From NCBI RefSeq assembly GCF_008831285.2, contig NC_045139.1, positions 4,066,704 to 4,130,703 of the forward strand: 64,000 nt of DNA. The letters run 5' to 3'. Below the pieces are notes generated by a model that ran no database searches, was not told where the DNA came from, and worked only from the letters and a program-made list of their open reading frames with translations. The stretch comes from Nymphaea colorata (Eukaryota; Streptophyta; Magnoliopsida; Nymphaeales; Nymphaeaceae). Position numbers and translations under genes: made by a program. This document shows positions 38,003-54,700 of the stretch, one piece after another (position 1 is the stretch's first letter; the number at the start of each line of letters is the position of its first letter).

Positions 38003-38279
38003 TGTTGGTGTATGGAAGTTGATCCATACTTATGTAAGGGCATATATGTCATTTTGTACAAATACGGGTTTGCCCTAATCCTTATGTTTTGAGGATGGCC
38101 GCCGCTTGATGGTGTCTGTTCTGTGTGTTCATAGAAGAGAGAAAATACAAGAGATCTGTGCGACCATGAACGTAGGAGATTATTGCTCCGAACCACGTAA
38201 ATCGTTGTCTTCTTCCTTGTTGCTTCTAACCCACTCTTGAGAGTGCGAGAGAAGAGTTTATTGTGTGTTGTTCCTAACA
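38003..38279. mobile_element. Probable solo LTR of a Copia-type element
   Basis: 277 bp running from TGTTGGTG to CCTAACA, that is TG...CA. It contains the GGGCATATATGTCATTTTGT-type phrase common in short plant Copia LTRs. Flanks are GGTTT on the left and GGTTC on the right, a 4/5 match to a 5-bp target duplication. No primer-binding site or internal region is adjacent, so it is best read as a product of LTR-LTR recombination. Confidence 0.6.
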
Positions 38280-39899
38280 GGTTCCTGCTGACACTCAACA
38301 TGCATGGGCAGGCACCGAACTACAGAATGACGAACCCTCTTCAAAATGAGTAATCTTCAAAATGAGTAATAGGAAGTTTATACAGATTATATAAGACTGT
38401 GCTGTCGGGCTGTTCAAGGGCCAGGCAAGCCTCCAAACCAGTAGGCCCGACTTCCTGCCGCTTCTTACAGCGTAAAGGGATGTAGATACTGTTAAAGTAT
38501 GAAATCCGATTTCTACTTAATAATTTTTTTCTAGTTTTCGTAGATCCAACTTTGTGGTTGGTTGGTGGGAGGTTGCAGGGAGGCAGCTACCAACACAACA
38601 AGTAAGGGAATTATTATAATTTTGAGGAGCATTTATCTCTCGTGTTCTTGATTTTTCTGAGTAAGTGAAAAACCGTGTGCAGCCATAGACGAGAAGTTTG
38701 AGCTTGAAATCATATAAAAATCCTTCTGTGTTTTCTTCTTCTTCTACTTCTCTTAATATCACCAATTAGAGAGAGAGAGAGAGAGAGAGAGAGAGGCTTC
38801 ATTCTTAACACACAACCTCAGGCTGGCACTGAACCCGCCAGGACTCAGTCTGATGACCAATAGAAAGGGCGTTGGCCTCAGGAAACCCTTTGTGGCTGCC
38901 ATGGTTGTCGAGGAGCTCCAGGTAAGAGGAAGGGAGTTTAAAAAGGATGTTATATATAGTGACAGAGCCAGAAAATTTTATCAAAGGGCATTGAGGTGAG
39001 TCTGAATTGGACACTACATTTACTTGAAATCAGGTTCAGCTCCCTTCTTACAAACATTTTCAAGGACTTGTGTTGGTTAGTATGGACAGTTGCCCATGGC
39101 CACCCCTCCCCACATATAACTCAGCTACTGCTTATCCACACACATGACACATACAATATAGTCAATCTTGTCTTTCCGAACGGTAAGGTTCTTTTTGACA
39201 AATACAATTCTACAGGTAAATGTGAAAGCATTTAAAAGCCATAAAAATTTAAAAAAAATCATGAAAATATGATGTGAATAGTGGGTTTAGATTAGAAAAA
39301 GTGGTCAAACAATCAGCCTTTTCAGCTTATAATACATCAAATTTTCACCTGTAAATGTATGCATGATGTTAGTTTTTTGTCAAAATTGCAATTTATACAT
39401 GCTTTTTTCTATGCTTATATAAATATAAGAAACATAAAGAGAGCATCTATTAGTATATATCCCTTATGATTGATTATTTTCACTTGACTTGCACAAACAC
39501 CATATTGTCTTCGTCCAATTTGAATTTATAGATGTCGTTTTCCATGCTTATTTAATTAATAAGGAACATGCTTTAAGTAAAACTAGCTTAAAAAAAGTTT
39601 AAATTAACTTGTCGGCATCAAAGATCTGTGGAATCTCTGCCACGGGCATAGTAAGTCGTTGTTTTAGAAAAAACCAACTTAGATCAAATAAAAAAATCTT
39701 CATATGTTGATATCACCCTTTTGACAAATTAGTTGTGCACGCACCAACTTTAGTTAGTCTGACTGTTTAGAGGGGATCAAAAACTTCTAATTGACAAAAG
39801 TTGGCCCAATTATCGTTTATATTAAATGAAATTGAGTTTGAAAAGAGATCACCATAGTGTATATATATCTTATATGCTTCTTTTATTCAATGGAAAAAC

Positions 39900-40029
39900 G
39901 GTAGAGTGTATATGATTGCGTAACATTGAAAAAAAATAGATAAGCTATGTCGCGGTTGGTGCAAGGTAGAGTGTATATGATTGCATAACATTGAAAAAAA
40001 ATAGATAAGCTATGTCGCGGTTGGTGCAA
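39900..40029. repeat. 65-bp tandem duplication
   Basis: Two adjacent units (39900-39964 and 39965-40029) begin GGTAGAGTGTATATGATTGC and end CGGTTGGTGCAA. I see a single mismatch (GCG versus GCA), so the duplication is recent. Confidence 0.9.
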
Positions 40030-40117
40030 TGGATTGGGTAGAGATGGTATATAGGAGGCTAGATTTTGTTTGAAATTTTCGTAATGCCAGCTCTTTGTAC
40101 TATAAAAAGAATACACT

Positions 40118-40275
40118 AATATACAAGTTGAAGTATAACGGGCGCGTCACTTCGAAATACTACACCAACCAATATGCAAGTTGCTTTATAATAAGTGCGT
40201 CACATCGAAGCACCCACCAATCGATATGCAACTTGAAGTATAACGGACGCGTCACTTTAAAGCACCACACCAGAA
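40118..40275. repeat. About 53-bp minisatellite, three units
   Basis: Units start near 40118, 40171 and 40223. Each has AATAT(A/G)CAA(G/C)TTG, then a GCGTCAC word, then CGAA/TAAAGCACCAC. Units 1 and 3 are closer to each other than to unit 2. Confidence 0.75.
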
Positions 40276-40683
40276 AACTAGAGAGATAGAGAGAGAGAGT
40301 TCTGTATTGAAATCAAATCTGTCTCGATCAAAGTAAAATGGACATATATTGATTTACATTCATTCAACATCCTGTGGTACACGTACAACTCAGATGTCCA
40401 CTGTTACAATTACCGCTCGTAATGATACCGATTCATGATCAGACCAATGAATGTCATGTATTTTGTATCACTTGAATAGATTATAGTGGTTCAACTAACA
40501 ATGAGATCTGACTTCTTCAAATTCATAAAGAAGAGAACTATAGTTTTAGAATCCTTGATACTACCCTTTTAATTTTTTATCAATTCAAAAAAGTTTATGA
40601 ATTATTCTTCCCTTTGAAGTTACGCACTTAAACAGCCAGTCCACTGTACCTATACTTGAGACTCGCCATAACCTTCTTCGACT

Positions 40684-44380
<3,697 letters not shown>

Positions 44381-44443
44381 GGGTCGATGCAGGCAACCAG
44401 GAGACCAGTTTGTGTTGCCTTCAAGGGGCAAAAGGTCAGTCCC

Positions 44444-44450
44444 TATTTAT
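44444..44450 (-). promoter_or_regulatory. Putative TATA box of bHLH copy 4
   Basis: ATAAATAGGG on the minus strand, 64 nt upstream of the ATG. Further upstream are a CCAAT word (about 44,488) and an ACGT-core word, CACGTA (about 44,471). bHLH and bZIP proteins recognise ACGT cores, but this site is weak evidence. Confidence 0.5.
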
Positions 44451-46483
44451 GTCTGTAGGCATGGCGACTACGTGCATTGCACATGGCTATTGGTAACCAT
44501 ATGCAATGCATATAGTTGCCGATTTGCTAAGACTTGGAACGTAGCGATGAAGGTGGCGTCCAGATTAAATCCCACCACCTCTTTGGCGAACCCCGGATTT
44601 GGCCGGACGGCGGGAATCCGGTAAAAGGTCGGGGATCTTGCATTCTGGGCCGTTCGTTTTAAAATGTTTGGACAGCTTTAATCCGGCTGACTGGTTTGGA
44701 AACTCAGGCGGTCCTATGCCGGAGTTCTCGGTTTTTTGTTTTTAGCATCAGGTGTGAGGGGAGGGGTGGAAGACTCCAAATTGCACCGAGATAGGAAAGG
44801 AGGCATGGAAGACTCCAAATCGCACCGAGTTGGTTTGTTTTGGGTACACCTCATCATGTTTAGCTGCCCTAGCTAGATGCACGGTATATATATATATATA
44901 TATATATATAAACATAATTCCTCATGTGCCATCTGTGCATTCGGCCTCTTCTGCATGTAGACCGATTGATCAAGTGCAGACCCAGAAATTTTTCATGAAG
45001 GGAGCCAAATTAAAGTTTCTAAGTTTTGAGATGAACCGAAATATCATTTTTTAGAATTTTTATATAAGACAAGTAAAATTTTTTATAATTTATATGTAAT
45101 TTTTTTTAAAAAAAATTTGAAATGGGGCCAAGGTCCATGCGAGCTCCCTTGGAGGGCTCTGCCCCTGCTCAAATTGGCTCGAGCCTGATCCAAATGTAGT
45201 TACTTACTTATACATTCCAACCTGGCCAGAATGAAACTTAGACCCAATTGAAATAAGTGGTCCACATCCAACTGAAATGAAGAAGCAAGACTAATTCTGA
45301 AACTCTAACCTTTTATACTTGCTCGAGTCATAGTTAAAGCAAAATGAAAAAGAAAAAAATGGTTATATGTATCCGAGGCTGATCTAAAATCTGTGCTACG
45401 TAGCCTCAGCAAACAGTGGATCTCAGCATCGCAGACCTCAAATCCATGCTACATGCACAGAGGCAGGATCCGAGATCTGAGTGTGTCAGATCACCACGGA
45501 TTGGAGATCTCCGATGAAACAAAATAGACCCGAAGTGCTAGATTTGACTGAAGATCTTAGTTAGATGAACCATGGATTTTACAGTAGATCTTTTGCCACA
45601 TTAGCAAAAGGATGACATTTAATTAGATCCACATCAGATCTATGGATTTCAAATCCAAGGCTATCACACGACCCTTTAGGTCCAATATATTTGGTGAATT
45701 CAAAAATCTTTGTCTACCCCAACAATCATCCGAAGAATTTCAGCCAAAGAAAGGGATATGTAGTAGGGTTGATGATGTTTTTATATTCATTTAATATTGT
45801 TGATATTTTGACCGATTCAGATATTATGTATGTAAAGTGCTTGAGGTAGTGGCTCGGATTCTTCGTGGTGTTGCTTCTTAAATGCTGGCATTCTTTGCTT
45901 TCCAACATTATATTTTACCTTAATATGATGCCGTAATCACTGTTTTATTTCATTTGGTCTTCCTAATCCTTCTTGTAAAGGATGTAATGTCGCTCTTCCC
46001 GCTTCTTTTTCTTTGTGACTTCACTTCTCTTTCCTTTTTTGATGTCATATCTTATATCAAATTTCTTGGTGTTCTTTATTTCTTTCAGTTCTCAAGTGTA
46101 GTCTTGTGTCTGGTACGTTGTGAATTTCTCACGCCATTGCTCGTGTCCTGCAGTACTCACACTAGTGATCTCAACAAGTTTAGAGGTAAAACTGTGCTTG
46201 TTCTTCTTTCTCTGCAGTTCATCTATTCGTGCTTAAGCAAAATATTGTTTCTATTAGTTTAATACATTTACATCCTGATTTCCAAACAGCCTACTTTCAG
46301 CTGTATTTTCACAGGGAGATCATTTCCCGTTGCTGCTGCATCAAAATACAGTGGATATATTGAGAAGGCAAAACTTCAGAGAATCCTTTGCACCATCCAC
46401 TTAGGACAGTGCTATATCTAAAATATGGTAGAAAGACAAGTACTCATCTCAGTCTCCTAGAATTTGGCTTGCAGTGAAGACCT
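44451..46483. other. Intergenic region between copies 4 and 5
   Basis: Contains a 39-bp imperfect direct repeat (TGGAAGACTCCAAAT at about 44768 and 44807), a short (TA)n (44885-44910), a family B element (44974-45170), and a GATC-word-rich stretch (45420-45700). From about 46,020 the sequence is the downstream flank duplicated at 59.6 kb. Confidence 0.55.
44974..45170. repeat. Short dispersed element, family B, copy 3
   Basis: Head GCAGACCCAGAAATTTTTC, AT-rich middle, tail GGAGGGCTCTGCCCCTGCTC. Length and layout match the copies at 20.5 and 27.4 kb. Confidence 0.4.
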
Positions 46484-49436
46484 TTAGCTTGAACCTGCAC
46501 CACAGAGCAAAACTCAGAGTAAGATGTAGAAACCAAACAATATGCTGTGGAAGGTCTAGACACAAAGGAAAGTACCAGTGTCCCAGTTGTTGCTTTCCAA
46601 TTTGGTATTTGAAGTCTCTTCCATATCCTGCAAATAAATAAAGCAACATGCTTAACTCGTTATACTCCATATTCAACATCTTGACCTTTGCCCGGAACCC
46701 TTCTACTAGAACTACAACAACAGCAACAATAACTCTTCCTGTCTCTCACTCTCTTTGTCTCTCTTTTATACACATGTATATTTTCATGCTAATGGAGTAA
46801 AAAATCCACTCTTGCTAAAAGTTGTGGCCCAAAGATCTAGACTTAGTGTTGATTCAGTGCTTGGATGAATTTTATGCAAAACCAAGTTGACATAACCAGG
46901 GATTACCTAAACCCACCTTCTTGGATCTCAGCCTTCTAACAAATCATGAACAGAAAGGCTCACCAATCCTGAAAGACTTTCGAATCTCGGCGAGGTTTGT
47001 GCTCAAGCCAATCAAGGTAACAAAGTCCCCGCGAGACTCAGCTACCCATGTCTGTCCTTTATGGAGTGGCGTAGATTTATTTCAATGAAGGGGACTTGAA
47101 TAGCAACACAGTTATTAGGGCAAAGCAACGCTATTTCTCTGAATGTATAGAGATCTGAACCTGGGTTTGCATAGGCAGCTGCTGATGATTCAATGCTGTT
47201 GGGATGCCGAGTGCTACTGGACTGAACCAGCTCGGTGGGCGAAATCCTTCATACTGTAACCCCGCTGGGGCATGTGGCATTTGAAACAGAGGCAGAGAGG
47301 GGAACCCATGGAACCGTGGCAGGGAAGAAACTCTTGAAAGATAACACTGAGCCATTGCTTGAGAAGAAGGTAGTGAAGGAACACTCAAGGACCTTAGCAT
47401 GACTGGCTTGCCATCATCATTGAAAGGCATTTCTTCATTGTTTCTTGGTTCCATTGATCCAAACTGAAGAAACTGAGGAGATTGACGCCCAGCTGTGGAA
47501 GCACCAAGTGGAGTTGCAGTAGGATTATTCATTTTCACCCACATTTGCTGAGAAATATATGCCAAAAGAAAAAGGGGTTCATCAAAAAGTTCAGACAATC
47601 TATAATGGTGGATGATATATTGTAAGTAAATCATGTTGGTTCAATATGTAAAGAGACACCTTACATGGACGTAATGTTGAAGAGATTTCACATAGTCAAT
47701 GGCTTTGCCAAGTACAGATGCCGTGTCTACCTGCACAATTGGGATGTAGCTTTCAGCATGATTTGCCAATGATGAGATCGATTTTTGAAACAAATCTGGT
47801 TTTTGAAAATTATTCCGACAGGTGGCTTTAATAAAATAAAATCAATTGATTAGCATTGATCTGAAGCAGCTATAATTCTGAATTGCATAACGATACAAGG
47901 AACAGATAATTCAAGAAATTACTTAAAATACTACGAGAATTAAATAATGCTTTTAGAATCTTGAATCAATTGGAAAAGAACTGATAGTGATTACGAAAGC
48001 TTATGGCCAAGAAAGTCTAAAAAAATAAACTAATTAATCAAAATTCCTATTGATAAAATATACGAATAAAGAGAAAAAAAGGTAGAAGCCGCCTAACCTT
48101 CTCCACTTCTGGAATAAGTGATTGCAAGGTTCTCATTTTCTGGTTGAATTTTTGCCTCCGTTTCTGCTGAGAAAAGGGTTAAACAGAATGAACCTGCAAG
48201 TTATGAGTTCACAGAACATGTGCCATGAAGTTTTCACATGTTGATGAACATAACCATGTATCTCTCAAAAGAATGAAAAAGAAACTAAAAGTTATGATAT
48301 GTCTTTACACTTGCCGATATCGGTAAATCAGGATTTCTTGTGTTGCATTGTACATGTAATTCCACCAACAGATTGAAACTTTTTATAATACAAATTTATG
48401 AGTATTGCACTGCACTGGATTAGCAACGGAAAGAGAGTGCAAAACTTCTTGTTTACTGAAGCTAAATCAGACTAAAACCTCTCACTGTTAGCATCAAAAT
48501 TAGCTTGAATATTGAAAACTTTTTTTTTAGTTCGAGCTCTTTAGCTTTTTAATCCTTGTAATTAAAATAACACATGAGACGTTAGATATTGTTGACGGGC
48601 TTTTGAGAAATATGAATATTTTTATGTAAATTGATTCAGACATATGAATTTAAAGTCAATAGCATACATTTTGACTACCCGCAACGAAACCTGATTCATG
48701 AATTAACTCAACTACTAAAATCATGAACACATGATGAAACACTCCTATATTGGTTGAGGTCTCTAATGAGAAAGCACAAGAAAAGAAGGAATTGCCTTTA
48801 TGATTAATATATTTTGTCGATTAACGCGAAACTAATGAGCACTTGGTACAGTGAGACTCACCTTTTCTGCTTGACTGTGCCTCTCTGCATCCCTCCGATG
48901 CCTCCTTGGGCAGCCATTCTTCCTCCACAATTTGGCATCCTAAAACCAACAAAAGATGCACATGAGTTTAGACAGACAGCCATGTCTAAGTCACTAAGAA
49001 TTGAAAGAACTTGCTCACAGATGCTCACTTCAGTTGTCTTTTCCTTTGCTTCACTAATTTTCTGAACCACCTCTCCGCCATCATCTCTCCTAGATAACTC
49101 CCACCCACCAGAGCTCATCTCATCCACCATCAGATTACTCGACGAGCCCACTCCAGAGCACAGCTGCTCGACATGATCATCCACTGAGTTGGGCACAAGC
49201 ACAGAGTCACCTAAGGATGGTGGTGATTTCAATCCCAGCTCATTCAGGCTAGCCTGCGGGTCGGGCTGCAAGGCCAAGGGCTCATCACAGAACACCTCAG
49301 TGCTGCAACCTTCACTAACTGAAATCTGCAATGGCGAGACAGTATTGAATTCCTGAAGGTCGCCACCGCCGTTAGAAAAACCTTCGCTGTTATTGCTGCC
49401 CAATAACCAGTCGAGCATCTTATCGAACTCACCCAT
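46484..49436 (-). CDS. bHLH array copy 5: full-length PIF-like bHLH transcription factor
   Basis: Seven exons: 49029-49436, 48862-48939, 48098-48163, 47665-47730, 47161-47547, 46576-46627, and 46484-46494 (stop TAA). About 355 residues. Exon 1 (136 codons) begins MGEFDKMLDWLLGS and is acidic, ending in SGGWELSRRDDGGE and EAKEKTTE. Exon 2 supplies a strongly basic stretch (KLWRKNGCPRRHRRD, likely nuclear signal) and HSQAEK. Across the exon 2/3 junction the basic region reads HSQAEKKRR with His5, Glu9 and Arg13. Helix 1 is KMRTLQSLIPEVEK; helix 2 is VLGKAIDYVKSLQ, with Gly-Lys replacing the usual Asp-Glu. The 129-codon exon 5 has the array's MAQCYLSR and FQMPHAPAGLQ motifs. Canonical splice sites throughout and a TATA box 104 nt upstream argue for a live gene. 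Nuclear E-box binding is inferred from the family. Confidence 0.85.
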
Positions 49437-51026
49437 GAGTAGGAGCTAGGTGAATTAGCATAGAACACTCTGCACACTCTGTAAACTGAAACAGAGCAAA
49501 CTAACACCTTTTTTATTTTGTTGAGACGCAAGGTGGATCTATTTATACATGTTGGCACCCAGAAAAGAGACCAGCATATGGAAGCCATGGGAGTTTTCTA
49601 TTATTAGAGAGAGCAAGAGAGAGTTCTGTGAGTTTTTACTGTAAGAATGGTAGTCCAGAAACTCTCACGTATGAGAGGGAGAAAGCGCCAAAATTCCACC
49701 GCAAAGACCCTGGTTTCGGAATACTGTAGCTCGTTGTTTTGATACGTGGGTGAAACCTGTAGAGGCCGGGCCGGTCTGAACTCGGCCGGCTAACCTCGTT
49801 AGTGGCTGCACCAACGTCCACCTGGAACAATCCCAGCTGCTAATTATGAAGCCCTAACCCAAATTTTTCCAAGTATATTTATCCAATTAAGAAGAAGATG
49901 ATTATATGTGATGGTTAACTCATTATTAGCACGAATTCTTTTCCTCACATAAACATATTTTATGATGAGTGAACCTGTTCATGTTGTGGTGAAAACATCA
50001 GAAAGCAAAGAACAAAGGAGAAAAGAGAGAGAATTCAGTGACAATAGAAAATTATGGTAATCTGTAAGTAACCCGAAATACATGAACAAGCCCCTTTTCA
50101 TAAGAAACTTGAGCCTTAGATCTGAATTAGATCTTGGACCAGATCCAAACTCAAACCAACAACTATAATCCACTCGAAGGATCTAAACGGATTCAAATCT
50201 ATCTAGGATCCGGACTCTAAGCACGCTGCATCATGTGAAGGCGACCATTTTGGAAAACATTACATTAAGTAATAGGATATGGGGAAGCCGATGAAGAGAA
50301 GAAGCCTTTTTTTTTGTAACTTTGATTGGATCTCTTCTGCACTTTGGCAACCACTAAATGTGAATAGAATATCTTTTTAAAGGGCATCTTTGTCTCTTAC
50401 GGATGTCCTTTTGCCTTGTTACATGGAGATTTTTTAGAGATATTTTTTGTCATTTCGGCACCGAAACCTATTGCACGATTCAGGGACAACTTTGACTTTA
50501 GGACATCAATTTGAATTTTCATTGTTTCTCAATGGTTTTCTTTATACTGAGTGTCACTGATTCAAAAAGTATATCAGCCCAATTATACGATCTAATCTGC
50601 ATTACTATAGAGAGTTCTAGAAAGCCTTTTACAACACGTATGCAAACAACAAAAAGTTGATAGGACAAAGTGATGAGAAGCCTAGAGAAAACTAAGAAGC
50701 ATCTGCCCCTTGTTTGCGTTTGAATGTACGGAGAATCAGCAGATGGAGAGAACACTATTGAGTCAGCAACATGTTTCATTCATAGATGATTCTAGATCTC
50801 TCTTGAACATTTTGTTCTCTCTCTCTCTCTTTCTCTCTCTAAGTCATCATCTTCCATGGGCACCCTGATTTTGCAAGTTCCAGTTTTAGATGCCCCTTCT
50901 CTCTACCATCCAAAAGTCCAGAATCAAATTAAGGACAAGGACTACTTGATATGAGGCTTGTAGGAAGCCTTGTGATGGAAGAGACTTTTCCTCGTACAGG
51001 GTAGACTTGATGTTCTTGTACTTGAA
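49437..51026. other. Upstream flank of copy 5
   Basis: Promoter and duplicated upstream flank. A short GATC-word-rich stretch lies at 50080-50220 and a (CT)n tract near 50,818. No gene is seen. The Tnt1-like Copia is inserted at its far end. Confidence 0.6.
49540..49547 (-). promoter_or_regulatory. Putative TATA box of bHLH copy 5
   Basis: TATAAATAGATCC on the minus strand, 104 nt above the ATG. The homologous position in copy 6 reads TATAAGTAGATCC. Confidence 0.65.
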
Positions 51027-51031
51027 AGAAC

Positions 51032-51713
51032 TGTTGGGTCTGGTCCAGCCTCAAGACCCGACCCGGCCCGTCACTTAAGTGACGGGTGGGAGAAAGGAAG
51101 GGCACCCGATGGTGCCCCTTCCTCATGAGTCCTCTCTCACGTCTCTCTCTCTCTCGTTATCTTTTTTGGGGAAAAAGAGAAGGGGAACCTCTTGTGGCTA
51201 CATACGGGAGGAGAAGGAGAAGGAGAAGAAGAAGAGGAAGGCAAGGAAGAAAAGAGGAGAAGCAAGGCGCGTGGGTCGATTGGCACGCCAAGAAGAAAGA
51301 GGAAAGACAAAGAAGGAAAAATGAAGGGAGTCTTTATTGGGTGATTTCTTTCTTGAATCTTTGGGGCTCTTTCTTTCATTCGTATAAGAGAGTGTTATTG
51401 TTCTCTTGAGTTCATTGTTTTTCATAAAACAGTAAAGATATTGTTGCTCGTGTATTTGGCTCCCTTTCTTGATATATAGAAAGTCTCTCTTGCCCGTGGT
51501 TTTTTTACCCAATTATTGGGGGTTTTTCCACGTAAATTGGTTTCTTATTTTTCTGCATTATTTAGCATATATTTTGACGTATATTGCTGCAATAGTGGTG
51601 TTGGAAACTTGTTTTTATGCTCGCTGCCCTATGACTCCGTTTTTAGCAGTTTTGTGGTGGTTTGCCCTATTTTATTGTTGTTGAGCATTCTTTTGGGGGA
51701 CACGACTATAACA
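51032..51713 (+). repeat. 5' LTR of the Tnt1-like Copia
   Basis: 682 bp from TGTTGGGTC to CTATAACA. It contains a perfect 20-nt palindrome (51067-51086). The small purine-rich ORFs inside it are not genes. Confidence 0.95.
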
Positions 51714-51716
51714 AAG

Positions 51717-51729
51717 TGGTATCAGAGCC
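51717..51729 (+). promoter_or_regulatory. Primer-binding site of the Tnt1-like Copia
   Basis: TGGTATCAGAGCC, initiator tRNA-Met type, starts 4 nt after the LTR. Confidence 0.95.
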
Positions 51730-51758
51730 AAGTTGGTTGTGTGCATTCTTATTAAAGG

Positions 51759-54700
51759 ATGAAGTCGACCCCCACTAGGATGGTCTTTTTAAATGGGAAC
51801 AATTGGACTATATGGAAAGCGAAAATGGAAGATTTGCTGTATTGTAAAGACTTATATGCACCCATTGAGAACCAGAAGCCAGCGAATATGACAGATGAAA
51901 AATGAAAGTTATTGGATAGGAAAACCATTGGCACCATCGGACAATGGTTAGATGACTGTGTTTTTCATTTGGTATCCGCAGAAACGAGCGCAAAGTTGTT
52001 ATGGCAGAAGTTGCGTGATCTTTACGAGAGGAAAACAGCTGGGAACAAGGCTTTCTTGATTAGACAATTGGTAAATCTGAAACTTAGAGAGGGAAAACCA
52101 GTGTCAGAGCATTTGAATGAAGTGCAGAGCATAATCAATCAGTTGTCAGCCATGAAAATGATATTAGATGATGAGTTACAAGCACTCTTGTTGCTTAGTT
52201 CTCTTCCCGACAGTTGGGAGACTTTAGTTGTTTCTTTGAGCAACTCCGCTCCAGATGGTGTGCTTACGATGAAGCATGTAACCAACAACATTCTAAATGA
52301 AGAAACAAGGAGAAAGTCTCTTGGTACTGGTAGCTCGCAGGTGCTAGTGATGGGAGACAGGGGCAGACAGAAGAACCGTAACAAATGGCATGACAGGTCA
52401 AACTCTAGGTCCAAATCAAGACCCAAGATGACAGGTAAATGCTTTCACTGTGGTATTCCAGGGCACAAGAAGATTGATTGCAGGAAATTGAAAGAAGAAA
52501 AAGAGCAGAAAAAGAAGACTCAAGAAAATGTGAAGCCAAAAGAGTACACTGCAGTTGCTTCAGATGATGAGATAGTGTTATTCTTATATGAAGAAAATGA
52601 TTGTCTTACAGTTCAGAATGGTGATTCTACATGGATTTTAGATACAGGGGCATTATATCATGCCACACCATGTAGAGAGTTATTCTTATCCCACAGAGCA
52701 GGTGATTTTGGAGTAGTTCACATGGGCAACAGTGACACTTCGAAGATTGTTGGGATAAGAGATGTTTGCATTCTTTATGACTTTGAGAGATGTGAGACAT
52801 GTTTCAGACTTGAGAATGAATTTGATTTCTGCATGAAGACTAAGTGAAGATGGATATTGTACTTCGTTTAGTCAGACAGGTTTGAAACTTATCAAGGGGG
52901 CACTAGTGTTGACTAGAAGTGACAGATTTGGCTCTTTATATGGGATGAAGTCTCGAACCAGTAGTGTGGATGTCAATGCAGTTACTGGTGGTACTTCGTC
53001 AGATTTGTGGCATAAGAGGTTAGGTCACATGAGTCAAAGAGGAATCGACTTGCTCACCAAGAAGAATTTGTTACCAAAGACAAATGGTGCACAAATATCT
53101 TCATGTGATCATTGTTTGGTTGGTAAGTTGCATCGAATTTCCTTTCAGAAAAAGCGCTCTTCAAAAACTAAAAATGTTTTAGATTTAGTTTATTCAGATG
53201 TATGTGGACCCATAAATATAACATCTAAAGGTGGAGCATCCTATTTTGTTACATTTATTGATGATGCATCTAGGAAGGTGTGAGCCTTTATAATGAAAAG
53301 CAAAAGTGAAGTAAATAGCAACTTCATGACTTTTCATACAGCGGTTGAGTGCGATACTGGTAAAAAGATGAAGAGACTACGTACAGATAATGGTGGTGAG
53401 TACATAGCATCTTCTTTACGAGATTATTATCTAAAGCATGATATTAGACATGAAAAGACAGTTCCTTATACTCCACAACAAAATGGAGTTGCAGAAAGGA
53501 TGAATAGGACAATAATTGAGAGAGTTAAAAGTTTGTTATCTATCTCTAAGTTGCCTAAGTATTTTTGGACAGAGGCAATGCGTACTGCAGTTTATTTAAT
53601 AAACAGGTCTCCTTCAGTGCCTCTAGATGGAGAGATTCCACAGAGAGTTTGGTCAGATGAAGATGTTAAGTATGACCACCTTAAAATTTTTAGTTGCAAA
53701 GCATTTATGGATGTACCTAAAGAACATAGGACCAAATTAGATGATAAAGCTATTCCTCTAATATTTCTTGGTTATGCAGATGATGAATTTGGTTACAGGT
53801 TATGAGATCCAAAGAATGACAAAATCTACAAGAGTCGTGATGTTGTCTTCAGAGAGGATCAAACTATTGAAGATGTCATGGGAGACACGAAGTCAGGTGT
53901 GAATGCTAGTGGTATTCATGAGCCAAACCTATGCAGAACCTAAAGAACTTTCATCTGAGCATGGTGAGACTAATGAAGATGTAGAGGAAGAGGAAAGAGA
54001 GGCAGATGAGCAGTATACAAATGGCAGCCCTATGGAGACTCAAACTGATTATGAGCATGAGTTGGAGGGGGAGCTTCCTTCGCATTCAGAGCCAATTGAG
54101 GAGCAATTGGGAAGAGGTAAAAGAACACGTATACCATCTACTAGATATTCTACTGATGAATATATTATGTTTACAAATAGTGGAGAGCCAGAATGCTATG
54201 CAGAGGTGCTAAATGATGTGCATAAAGATGACTGTATTAAAGCTATGAAGGATGAGATGCATTCTTTATACAAGAATCACACTTTTGATTCGGTAGAGCT
54301 ACCAAAAAGTAAGAAAGTGTTGCAGAACAAGTGGGTCTACAAGCTTAAAAATGAAGGTCAAGGCAAGTTGAGATACAAAGCTCGGTAAGTGGTGAAAGGT
54401 TTCAAGCAGGAAAGAGGTATTGATTTTGATGAAATTTTTTTTCCTGTTGTTAAAATGTCATCTATCAGGGTAATACTTGGTTTAGTGGCTTGTCTAGACT
54501 TGGAGTTGAAGCAATTAGATGTAAAAACTGTTTTTTTTCATGGAGATCTAGAAGAAGAAATCTACATGACACAACCAGAAGGTTTTGTGGTTGCCAGGAA
54601 GAAACACATAGTTTGTAAGTTGAAGAAGAGCTTGTATGAGCTTGTCTAGACAGTGGTACAAGAAATTTGATGCATTTATGATAAATCAAAAGTATCGCAG

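Larger units (their letters stand above)
37234..40683. other. Intergenic region between copies 3 and 4
   Basis: Contains (CT)n tracts near 37,670 and 37,790, a probable solo LTR (38003-38279), a (GA)n tract near 38,770, a 65-bp tandem duplication (39900-40029) and a 53-bp minisatellite (40118-40275). No supported gene. Confidence 0.6.
46020..50900. repeat. Segmental duplication unit 1 (copy 5 with flanks)
   Basis: Homologous to about 59,575-63,750. The shared downstream flank includes ATATCAAATTTCTTG and CAAGTTTAGAGG-type words. The shared upstream flank includes GGAGAGAA and TTGAGTCAGCAACA at similar distances from the start codons. Borders are approximate. Confidence 0.75.

Noticed and set aside
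45954-46262. 102-codon + strand hydrophobic ORF downstream of copy 5
   Set aside because: The duplicate flank at 59.6 kb does not preserve the frame, and it is T-rich intergenic DNA.
51079-51409. Overlapping Lys/Arg/Glu-rich ORFs, repeated at 55834-56162
   Set aside because: They are purine-rich parts of the two Copia LTRs read as protein, not genes.
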